From Paracoccaceae bacterium (GTDB lineage Bacteria > Pseudomonadota > Alphaproteobacteria > Rhodobacterales > Rhodobacteraceae), in assembly GCA_023254015.1 (NCBI GenBank), contig JALQYS010000241.1, positions 1 through 8,021 on the forward strand: a stretch of 8,021 nucleotides of DNA, in the 5' to 3' direction. Shown piece by piece: positions 1-5,746 of this stretch. The translations under genes and the position numbers were made by a program. Numbering within the stretch: position 1 is the first letter of the stretch; each line of letters opens with the position of its first letter. Under the pieces are notes generated by a model, which was not told the DNA's origin, made no database searches, and saw only the letters and a program-made list of their open reading frames with translations.

Positions 1-1
1 G

Positions 2-235
2 GCAGGCGCCTTCGTCGTCACGGGTTTCTTCATCATCTTCAACTCCAACTGGGGTAAAGATGAGCTGCAAACCCTCCGCTACGCAATCAGGCTAAACAGT
101 TCCATGGGCGCTGATGGCGGACATCACCATCACAAGCTGAGCCGGGCGGTCTATTCCAAGCGGCCACTAACATCAGTTTCCTGCTTCCATCTTGGTTGCG
201 CGTCATTGGCCAAAGTGCAAAAGAGGCCGCCCTGA
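2..235 (+). CDS. 3' end of an unrecognised reading frame at the window edge
   Basis: A frame is open from the left edge to a TGA at 233-235, giving 77 codons with no visible start. The first ~15 residues (AGAFVVTGFFIIFNSN) are hydrophobic and could be the end of a membrane segment. The rest contains a GGHHHHK run and then low-complexity residues that do not look like a conserved protein. It could be the tail of a membrane protein whose natural end was lost and which now reads into unrelated DNA, or it could be chance. I do not recognise a family. It lies 20 bases before the IS630 remnant, so truncation by a mobile element is possible but is inference only. Confidence 0.25.
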   Translation, partial: AGAFVVTGFFIIFNSNWGKDELQTLRYAIRLNSSMGADGGHHHHKLSRAVYSKRPLTSVSCFHLGCASLAKVQKRPP

Positions 236-255
236 AACAACGATAGACTTCGACC

Positions 256-465
256 ATGACCCTTTCTGATGCGGACCGTGAAACCCTTCTCCAGACCTTG
301 AACGCCAAAAAGCCGGAGATTGTGCAGGCGCGCATGGCCAACGCCTTGCTTTTGTTGGCTGATGGCCTCAGCGTCGAGGATGTTGCCGGGCTGCTTTATC
401 TGGATGAGGCCAGCGTTGCCGGTTGGAAGGCGATGTTTTCCAAACGCAAACCCAAGGCCGCCTGA
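256..465 (+). mobile_element. IS630-family transposase N-terminal fragment (helix-turn-helix only)
   Basis: This 69-codon frame matches the N-terminal helix-turn-helix region of IS630-family transposases, which binds the element's ends. The diagnostic run is a leucine-rich helix followed by LADGLSVEDVAGLLYLDEAS and then VAGWKAMF. It resembles the family pattern of 'LLLDDGxS...VAxxLYLDDDTIRxW'. The frame ends at a TGA soon after the recognition helix, and the downstream sequence in the same frame shows neither the expected linker nor the DDE catalytic domain (full IS630 transposases are about 330-350 residues). I could not find terminal inverted repeats or a TA target duplication. It is most likely a relic, or a captured DNA-binding domain; a functional small regulator cannot be excluded. 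The start is ATG 256 with no clear ribosome binding site. Confidence 0.55.
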
Positions 466-706
466 GACGGATCGGGGGGAAGCACCGCGGCGTTCTTGCG
501 ATGTGGGACGGCGAGGCCGCTTGTCGCTCCTCGTGACGTGGCGCCAAGGATCGCAAATCACAGGATAACTACCGAATATCTTTTGGCTTTTGACGCGCCT
601 GCGCCTTTGTCGCACCCAGGCATCGCGTCATTGGCATCTTGTGCGCACCGGCTTGATCTGAAACTCCCGAAGACGATCCCGGGGGCATTTCCCTGAATGT
701 GGGGAA

Positions 707-1147
707 GTGAGACAAGCAAATATGCCGCGTATTTTCAGACCCGGGGTTTCCCCTCCCGCCAAGATTGCCGCGACAGAGGTATCTGATGTCTTTCAGCGCC
801 AACCTCCGGGCACGGTCACTATGCTTTTTAACAAAGTCCCGGTGCTGCGAGTCCCCCATTCTTGGCAGCGGGTTCCGCTCTATCTGCACCTTGACGTCGA
901 GTTGCGCCCAGCAACAGACGGAACCGTTGTCATTGATGCCCCAATGCGTGCCGGAATGGTTGCAAAATTCCTCGGCCGGAAGACCCGGAAAATGGGGATA
1001 TTGCCTGATGATGTGGCGGAAGCTGTTCAGTTGAAACTCCGAGAAGGCGCTTTGCTCCGCGCCCAGATCATCGACGCACCGCCTCCGCGTTTGCGCGGTG
1101 GGCGCACGGAGACGGGAATTTTCGTTTCAATCCGCTGCAAAGCCTGA
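707..1147 (+). CDS. Hypothetical protein, family not recognised
   Basis: This is an open frame of 146 codons from GTG 707. Alternative starts are ATG 722 and ATG 821 (residue 39), and none has a well-spaced ribosome binding site. The first ~38 residues look poorly constrained, whereas the part from MLFNKVPVLRV onward looks like a real folded domain of about 108 residues. That part has alternating beta-like hydrophobic stretches (VPLYLHLDVEL, GTVVIDAP), a basic turn (FLGRKTRKMG), an amphipathic helix (DDVAEAVQLKLREG) and a final strand (LLRAQII). The layout vaguely recalls HIRAN-type small domains, but I cannot assign it. Codon use is less GC-biased at third positions than in the nearby transporter genes, which fits transferred DNA. 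It sits between an IS630 relic and a dead type I restriction locus, and a probable terminator follows about 100 bases after the stop. Confidence 0.5.
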   Translation: MRQANMPRIFRPGVSPPAKIAATEVSDVFQRQPPGTVTMLFNKVPVLRVPHSWQRVPLYLHLDVELRPATDGTVVIDAPMRAGMVAKFLGRKTRKMGILPDDVAEAVQLKLREGALLRAQIIDAPPPRLRGGRTETGIFVSIRCKA

Positions 1148-1249
1148 CCCGCCTTTTGACCACAATCCGTCATGTCACCAAAATCAGGACGGCATTCATC
1201 GTGGCATCGCTTGCAGTAATCCGATGATCCCTCTGGGGTGCTGTCCGGC

Positions 1250-1276
1250 AGACCGGTCTTTAACCTCCGGTCTTTT
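1250..1276 (+). terminator. Probable Rho-independent terminator before the hsd remnant
   Basis: AGACCGG (1250-1256) and CCGGTCT (1267-1273) form a 7-bp stem around a 10-base loop. The 3' end of the stem runs into TTTT at 1273-1276. The position, about 100 bases after the stop of the 707-1147 gene and 70 bases before the hsdM start, fits transcription termination of the upstream gene. The stem is short and the T-run modest, so strength is uncertain. Confidence 0.5.
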
Positions 1277-1334
1277 CTGTCCTTGGCCCCAGTCGAACCC
1301 TTTCCGCCAACCTTTATGGTGGGCTGGGAAATTT

Positions 1335-1338
1335 GGAG
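1335..1338 (+). promoter_or_regulatory. Ribosome binding site that sets the TTG start of the hsdM remnant
   Basis: GGAG at 1335-1338 lies 8 bases before TTG 1347. The protein reads MNQQSLSAFLWSVADLL from there, and conserved HsdM sequence begins within the first ~15 codons. No ATG or GTG in the same frame is better placed. Confidence 0.5.
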
Positions 1339-1346
1339 ATACCGCC

Positions 1347-2360
1347 TTGAATCAACAGTCCTTGTCCGCCTTCCTGTGGTCCGTCGCGGACCTTCTGCGC
1401 GGAGATTACCGGCAGTCGGATTACGGCAAGGTCATCCTTCCCTTCACCGTGTTGCGCCGGATCGACAGTGTTCTTGCGCCGACCAAGGCTGCGGTGCTGG
1501 AAGAACAGGCGCAGGGCCTGCCGCCGGACGCCTTCCTGCGGCGTAAATCGGGGCAATCCTTCTACAACGCCTCGCCTTTGGACCTGAAGAAACTGACCTG
1601 AGATCAAGATAATATCGGACAGAACCTGCGCGCCTACATCCAGGGGTTCTCGCCCGAGGTGCGCGACATCTTCGTACGCTTCGAATGCGACACGCAGATC
1701 TATCGCCCGTCCAAGGCTGGCCTTCCCTGTAAGGTCACCGAGAAATTCACCCAGATCGACCTGCATCCTGACAAGGTCTCCAACCACCAGATGGGCCTTG
1801 TCTTCGAGGAACTGATCCGCCGTTTTGCCGAACTTGCCAACGAAACCGTGGGCGAACACTTTACCCCGCGTGAGGTGATCCAGCTGATGGTCGATCTGAT
1901 CTTTGCCGAGGATGGTATGGATCTGTCGAAACCCAGCATCGTGCGCACGATCTATGATCCAACGGCAGGCACGGGCGGCATGCTTTCGGTGACCGAGGCC
2001 GGCTCCGCGGGTGCTCAGGACAAGGAAAAGGCGCCGCTGTCCCAGATCCTGAATAAGCTGAACGATCTCTTAACCGGTGACCTCAGCGACAACGACCTGC
2101 TTTCCCATGCCATGACGGTAAAGGGCAAGCTGCCGGACAATCAGGTGCTTGTTCAGCAGGCGGCGAACAACCTGAAAGAGTAATTCTCCACCTCGTCATC
2201 CCTGACGAAGGCCGTGATGGCCGCCATCATGGCAGCCCTCGAAACGCACGCCGAGATGAGCAAACAAGCGCTTGGATCCCAAGCGGTGCAAGACGGTCTC
2301 AAGGATGCCCTTCTTGGACCGGGTCGGATTTACGAAGCTTTGCGAGACCGGGCGGCTTGA
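1347..2360 (+). pseudogene. Type I restriction-modification remnant: hsdM N-terminus joined in frame to hsdR C-terminus, with two internal stops
   Basis: HsdM is the N6-adenine methyltransferase subunit and HsdR the endonuclease/translocase subunit of type I restriction enzymes. Codons 1-~217 are HsdM: the N-terminal helical domain (GDYRQSDYGKVILPFTVLRR, KSGQSFYN, YIQGFSPEVRDIF), then NETVGEHFTPREV and the SAM-binding motif I DPTAGTGG (codons 204-211, 1956-1979). After MLSVTEAG the sequence changes near 1996-2015 to the HsdR C-terminus (EKAPLSQILNKLNDLL, VQQAANNLKE, then an ETHAEMSKQAL and GLKDALLGPGRIYEALR tail), ending at TGA 2358-2360. The methylation motif NPPF, any specificity gene hsdS, and all HsdR nuclease and helicase motifs are missing. 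In-frame stops lie at TGA 1599-1601 (expected Gly or similar in KLxGDQDNI) and TAA 2181-2183 (expected Gln). All 338 codons stay in one frame. A translated 84-residue piece, or one from GTG 1659, would have no enzymatic activity. Confidence 0.88.
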
Positions 2361-2690
2361 GACAAAGCATGTGCGCGACGGGCGGAAATCGGACGTACGA
2401 GAAGAGGGGCTCAAACCGTTCACACCGCGCGGACTGGTGAATTGTTGATACTGCCAGTTCGATGAGGTGGCTCTGGAACGACGACAAATATTTCGAGGGC
2501 TTAAGGTCTTTCTGGGCTGACACGAAGCATTACAAAAGCCGCATGTTGTCGCCCTTGTTTCTAGAGTGTCGCAATACGCTCAATCTCTTCCTGGCAACCG
2601 TCATTTGCTCGCCCGCGCAGCATGACGGCAGTCATCGATGCCTCGACGGCTCCGCGTTCAGTTGCATGAATACACTTCGGGAGAAAAACC
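2361..2690 (+). other. Intergenic stretch upstream of proX; likely holds its promoter
   Basis: These 330 bases contain no gene I can support; open frames here have no recognisable protein sequence. The region must carry the promoter of the transporter operon, but I see no convincing -35/-10 pair. An inverted-repeat cluster lies at 2598-2635 and the proX ribosome binding site GGGAG at 2679-2683. The leftmost ~90 bases may be further debris of the restriction locus. Confidence 0.5.
2598..2635 (+). promoter_or_regulatory. Inverted-repeat cluster in the proX leader (possible operator or hairpin)
   Basis: CCGTCAT (2598-2604) is repeated inverted as ATGACGG (2622-2628) with a 17-base spacer. The second copy overlaps a further inverted pair, ATGAC (2622-2626) and GTCAT (2631-2635). 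Inside the larger repeat, GCT and AGC can extend the stem after a small bulge. It ends about 55 bases before the proX start. It could be a regulator site or a leader RNA hairpin; function is inference. Confidence 0.3.
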
Positions 2691-3692
2691 ATGATCCGTA
2701 TGTCAGGCATTATCGCCACATCCACGGCCATCGCCGCGTTCGCTGGCATGGCCAGCGCGCAGGAGTGCGGCGACCTTACAATCGCCAGCATGAACTGGCA
2801 AAGTGCCGAACTGGCCGCCGCAGTTGACCAGTTCATCCTGAACAACGGCTATGGCTGCAACGCCGAAATCATTCAGGGTGACACCGTTCCGACCATCACC
2901 TCGATGGTGGAAAAGGGCGACCCGCAGATCGCGCCCGAGGGCTGGATTGATCTGGTTCCTGAAGTCGTTCAGGCTGGCCTCGCTGAAGGCAAGATCGTCG
3001 GCGGCGCGAAGATTCTTTCGGATGGCGCCGTGCAGGGCTGGTGGATCCCGAAATACATCGTGGACGCCAATCCTGAAATCAAGACGATCGAGGACGTGCT
3101 GAAGCACCCCGAACTCTTCCCCAATCCGGAAGACAGCACGCAGGGCGCTGTCCACAACGGCCCGCAGGGCTGGGGCGGCACGGTTATCACCTCGCAACTC
3201 TTCAAGGCCTTCGGTGCCGAGGCGGCAGGCTTCACCCTGGTCGACACCGGCTCTGCCGCGGGTCTCGATGGATCCATCGCCTCAGCTTACGAACGCAAAG
3301 AGGGCTGGGTCGGCTATTACTGGGCCCCGACAGCGCTGCTTGGCAAATACGAGATGGTCAAGCTGGACCACGGCGTCGCCTTGAACATGGACGAATGGAA
3401 AGCCTGCACCTCCAACGCCGACTGCGCTGAGCCGCAGAAGAACGACTGGCCCAAGGACACCGTCCAGACCCTGATCGCCAAGCCCTTCGCCGACGCGGCC
3501 CCTGCGCCGGTGCTGGACTATCTGAACAAACGGTCGTGGACAAACGCCACCGTGAACGGTGTCATGGCATGGATGACCGACAATCAGGCGACGGGCGAGG
3601 ATGGCGCTCGCCACTTCCTGTCCGAAAACGAAGCACTGTGGAAAGACTGGGTGTCGCCGGAGGCTGCTGAAAAGATCAAGGCAGCGCTTTGA
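2691..3692 (+). CDS. proX: Glycine betaine/quaternary-amine ABC transporter, periplasmic substrate-binding protein
   Basis: This binding protein captures a quaternary amine in the periplasm and hands it to the ProW permease. At 333 residues it is about the usual length for this group. The start ATG 2691 has GGGAG seven bases upstream. Residues 1-23 form a Sec signal peptide (hydrophobic core IIATSTAIAAFAGM) with ASA|Q as the probable cleavage site, and no lipobox. The OpuAC-type fold is shown by SMNWQSAEL (Trp36), FILNNGYGC, GDTVPTITSMVEKGDP, APEGW (Trp85), GWWIPKYI (Trp117-118), HNGPQGWGGT and GYYWAPTALLGKY. Trp residues of this kind build the aromatic cage around the trimethylammonium group in the family. 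The C-terminal DNQATGEDGARHFLSENEALWKDW is also typical. It is the first gene of the operon, 100 bases before proW with a hairpin between. The exact ligand (glycine betaine, proline betaine, choline or carnitine) cannot be read from the sequence. The symbol is by family resemblance. Confidence 0.92.
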   Translation: MIRMSGIIATSTAIAAFAGMASAQECGDLTIASMNWQSAELAAAVDQFILNNGYGCNAEIIQGDTVPTITSMVEKGDPQIAPEGWIDLVPEVVQAGLAEGKIVGGAKILSDGAVQGWWIPKYIVDANPEIKTIEDVLKHPELFPNPEDSTQGAVHNGPQGWGGTVITSQLFKAFGAEAAGFTLVDTGSAAGLDGSIASAYERKEGWVGYYWAPTALLGKYEMVKLDHGVALNMDEWKACTSNADCAEPQKNDWPKDTVQTLIAKPFADAAPAPVLDYLNKRSWTNATVNGVMAWMTDNQATGEDGARHFLSENEALWKDWVSPEAAEKIKAAL

Positions 3693-3706
3693 CGCCATGA
3701 TCGTCT

Positions 3707-3739
3707 GACGGGGTGGCACCTGTCCGGTGCTGCCCCGTC
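3707..3739 (+). terminator. Strong intercistronic hairpin between proX and proW
   Basis: GACGGGGTGGCACC (3707-3720) pairs with GGTGCTGCCCCGTC (3726-3739) over all 14 positions if two G-U pairs are allowed, around a 5-base loop. It starts 14 bases after the proX stop. Only a weak pyrimidine stretch (GTCTTTCC) follows, so it is better read as a partial terminator or an mRNA-stabilising 3' structure. Either would raise binding protein output over permease and ATPase, as seen in other binding-protein transporter operons. Confidence 0.65.
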
Positions 3740-3792
3740 GGTCTTTCCGCCCCGCGCGGACCCTTATCCTGCTTACATCGGACCCGACACAC

Positions 3793-4680
3793 ATGGACTG
3801 GCTGACCCAGTTCCCGCAGATGGACGACACCCGTCTGAGGGACATCAAGAAGATCATCGACGAAACCTTCCGCGGCTTTACCCGCGCCTATGGCGACGGC
3901 ATCGAGACGCTGTTTGAACCGCTAAGAGTTTTCATGGTTCAGGCGGAACGATTCATGACCGGCACCCCCTGGATCATCATCTTTGCACTGATCGTGGGCA
4001 TCGCTTGGGCAGGCAGCCGCAGCCGCAAGGTCGTGGCTGCCACCGCCGTCACCATGCTGCTGATCGGCTATTTCGGCATGTGGGAAGACACGATGAAGAC
4101 CATCTCGATGATCTTCGTCTGCACCGTCATCTCCATCGCCGTCGGCATCCCGCTGGGCATCGCCATGGCGCGCTGGAACCGCGTGCAGGCGGTTGTGAAC
4201 CCGATCCTTGACGTCATGCAGACCATGCCGAGCTTTGTCTATCTGATCCCGGTCGTCATGCTCTTGGGCATCGGCAAGGTGCCGGGCCTGATCGCCGTGG
4301 TGATCTATGCCATGCCGCCGGTGATCCGGCTGACGAATCTCGGCATTCGCCTTGTGGACAAGGAAATGCTGGAGGCCGCAGATGCCTTCGGGTCGTCGGA
4401 CTGGCAGAAACTGAAGAATGTCCAGCTTCCCCTTGCGCTGCCGACGATCATGGCGGGCATCAACCAGACCATCATGATGGCGCTGGCGATGGTGGTCATC
4501 GCCTCGATGATCGGGGTTCAGGGCCTTGGCCAGCCCGTGCTGCGCGCGATCTCGAACCAATATTTCACGCTGGGTGTCTTCAACGGCTTCGCCATTGTCG
4601 GCATCGCCATCATCTTCGACCGCGTCAGCCAGTCCTTCGGCAAGCGGCTTCAGAAACACAGCGAGGTGGTCCATGGCTGA
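3793..4680 (+). CDS. proW: Glycine betaine/quaternary-amine ABC transporter, permease subunit
   Basis: This is the inner-membrane channel subunit of the importer. I choose ATG 3793 (MDWLTQFPQMDD, 295 residues). The frame is open to 3727, but those 22 extra codons begin inside the hairpin that follows proX and encode a basic stretch that does not fit the family. The binding site before 3793 is weak (GGA at 3780-3782). Residues 1-55 are a soluble amphipathic N-terminus. Hydrophobic segments lie near residues 59-74, 79-96, 103-126, 147-174, 224-242 and 259-275. The BPD_transp_1 domain is shown by TMPSFVYLIPVVMLLGIGKV and the EAA loop at about 194-217 (EAADAFG, then LPLALP), which docks on the ATPase. 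IGVQGLGQPVLRAI is also typical of ProW/OpuAB. The stop overlaps the proV start by 8 bases, indicating translational coupling. Confidence 0.93.
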   Translation: MDWLTQFPQMDDTRLRDIKKIIDETFRGFTRAYGDGIETLFEPLRVFMVQAERFMTGTPWIIIFALIVGIAWAGSRSRKVVAATAVTMLLIGYFGMWEDTMKTISMIFVCTVISIAVGIPLGIAMARWNRVQAVVNPILDVMQTMPSFVYLIPVVMLLGIGKVPGLIAVVIYAMPPVIRLTNLGIRLVDKEMLEAADAFGSSDWQKLKNVQLPLALPTIMAGINQTIMMALAMVVIASMIGVQGLGQPVLRAISNQYFTLGVFNGFAIVGIAIIFDRVSQSFGKRLQKHSEVVHG

Positions 4681-5713
4681 TCCCATCGGAATCGAGATCC
4701 GTAATCTTTACAAGATCTTCGGACCGCAGGCGGCGCAGTTGATGGATGCTGTCCGCAACGGGATGACCAAAGCGGAACTGAACGAAAGGCACCACCACGT
4801 CCTTGGCCTGAACGACATCAACATCTCGATGCCGGCGGGGCAGATCCAGGTGATCATGGGGCTGTCGGGGTCGGGAAAGTCGACCCTCATCCGCCACATC
4901 AACCGCCTGATTGACCCCACGGCGGGCGAGGTGCTGGTGGGCGGGCAGAACGTCGTGACCATGTCCCCCGACGCGCTGCGCGATTTCCGGCGGCACCAGA
5001 CGGCGATGGTGTTCCAGAAATTCGCGCTTCTGCCGAACCGGACCGTGCTGGAAAACACCTGCTACGGGCTGGAGGTGCAGGGCATCCCGCAGGCCAAACG
5101 CATCGCCTCTGCCATGCACTGGCTGGAACGCGTCGGGCTCAAGGGGTTCGAAAAGAAATATCCCAACCAGCTTTCCGGCGGCATGCAGCAGCGCGTGGGT
5201 CTGGCCCGCGCCTTGGCCAATGACGCGCCGATCCTTCTGATGGACGAGGCGTTCTCGGCCCTTGACCCGCTGATCCGCGTGGACATGCAGACCATCCTGC
5301 TTGACCTGCAAAAGGAGATCCGCAAGACCATCGTCTTCATCACGCATGATCTGGACGAAGCCCTGCGTCTTGGCGACAGTATCGCGATCTTGCGCGACGG
5401 CGAGATCATTCAGCAGGGAAGCAGCCAGGACATCGTCCTGCGTCCGGCCGACGCCTATATCGAAAGCTTCGTTCGCGAGGTGAACCGCGGTCGCGTGATC
5501 CGCGTCGATGCGGCGATGGAGGCCACGACCGGCCCTCTGCCCGAAGTGACAGTCGACGGCGATTGCACCCTGGAAGATGCGGGCCGCCTGATGGTGCAGT
5601 CGGGCACCACCCGCCTTGCGGTCCGGGATGCGGCGACGGGGCGACCTGCAGGCACGCTGTCGATGGAACGCATCCTTGCGGCGATCACCCAGCGCTCGGC
5701 AGGCCACGCCTGA
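4673..5713 (+). CDS. proV: Glycine betaine/quaternary-amine ABC transporter, ATP-binding subunit
   Basis: This cytoplasmic ATPase powers the importer. The start ATG 4673 lies inside the end of proW and has GAGG at 4663-4666, six bases upstream; the frame continues further upstream, but only as an antiparallel-free shadow of proW. The 346-residue protein has Walker A GLSGSGKST (63-71), Q-loop FQKFALLPNRTV (from 114), signature LSGGMQQRVGLARAL (167-181), Walker B ILLMDEAFSALD (187-198) and the switch histidine in ITHD (225). The N-terminal insert before Walker A (around 20-45, MTKAELNERHHHV) is characteristic of the ProV/OpuAA subgroup. The C-terminal ~80 residues are a short CBS-like region (VDGDCTLEDAGRLMVQSGTT, TGRPAGTLSMERILAAI), shorter than the tandem CBS pair of the ~400-residue E. 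coli ProV. Tandem CBS domains act as osmotic or nucleotide sensors in some homologues; whether this single unit does is unknown. Confidence 0.94.
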   Translation: MADPIGIEIRNLYKIFGPQAAQLMDAVRNGMTKAELNERHHHVLGLNDINISMPAGQIQVIMGLSGSGKSTLIRHINRLIDPTAGEVLVGGQNVVTMSPDALRDFRRHQTAMVFQKFALLPNRTVLENTCYGLEVQGIPQAKRIASAMHWLERVGLKGFEKKYPNQLSGGMQQRVGLARALANDAPILLMDEAFSALDPLIRVDMQTILLDLQKEIRKTIVFITHDLDEALRLGDSIAILRDGEIIQQGSSQDIVLRPADAYIESFVREVNRGRVIRVDAAMEATTGPLPEVTVDGDCTLEDAGRLMVQSGTTRLAVRDAATGRPAGTLSMERILAAITQRSAGHA

Positions 5714-5723
5714 CAGAAGCCTA

Positions 5724-5745
5724 GGCCGCGCGGCGACGCGCGGCC
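5724..5745. terminator. GC-rich hairpin between convergent proV and regulator pseudogene
   Basis: GGCCGCGCG (5724-5732) and CGCGCGGCC (5737-5745) form a perfect 9-bp stem around a GCGA tetraloop. The latter is a GNRA loop, which adds stability. It occupies most of the 33 bases between the proV stop and the stop of the minus-strand pseudogene, so it can end transcription from both sides. No T-run follows on either strand, which weakens the case for intrinsic termination. Confidence 0.65.
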
Positions 5746-5746
5746 C

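Noticed and set aside
202..640. Shared GCGTCATTGGC near 202-212 and 625-640 as a possible direct repeat flanking the IS630 relic
   Set aside because: The match is only about 11 bases, the flanks differ, and IS630 elements duplicate TA, so it does not look like a target-site duplication.
1098..1601. A 167-codon protein starting at 1098 and ending at the first hsd stop
   Set aside because: The first 83 codons overlap the 707-1147 gene in another frame and cross a probable terminator without any recognisable protein sequence. HsdM similarity begins only at the TTG at 1347 with its own binding site.
1347..2360. Stop-codon readthrough or recoding as an explanation for the interrupted hsd and regulator frames
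   Set aside because: The interruptions use all three stop codons plus a frameshift, catalytic parts of the hsd genes are absent, and the intact genes in the same window end at TGA. Simple decay explains everything.
2462..2827. Forward frame of 121 codons upstream of and into proX
   Set aside because: It overlaps the proX signal peptide in another frame, lacks a ribosome binding site, and its sequence shows no conserved pattern.
3727..3792. An upstream start for proW at 3727
   Set aside because: The extra 22 codons begin within the intercistronic hairpin, are basic and non-conserved in appearance, and the family-like N-terminus starts at ATG 3793.
3922..4686. Long minus-strand open frame opposite proW
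   Set aside because: It is rich in His, Asp and Arg, the usual signature of an antisense shadow of a GC-biased gene, with no family features. The same holds for the long minus-strand frame opposite proV (4625-5707).
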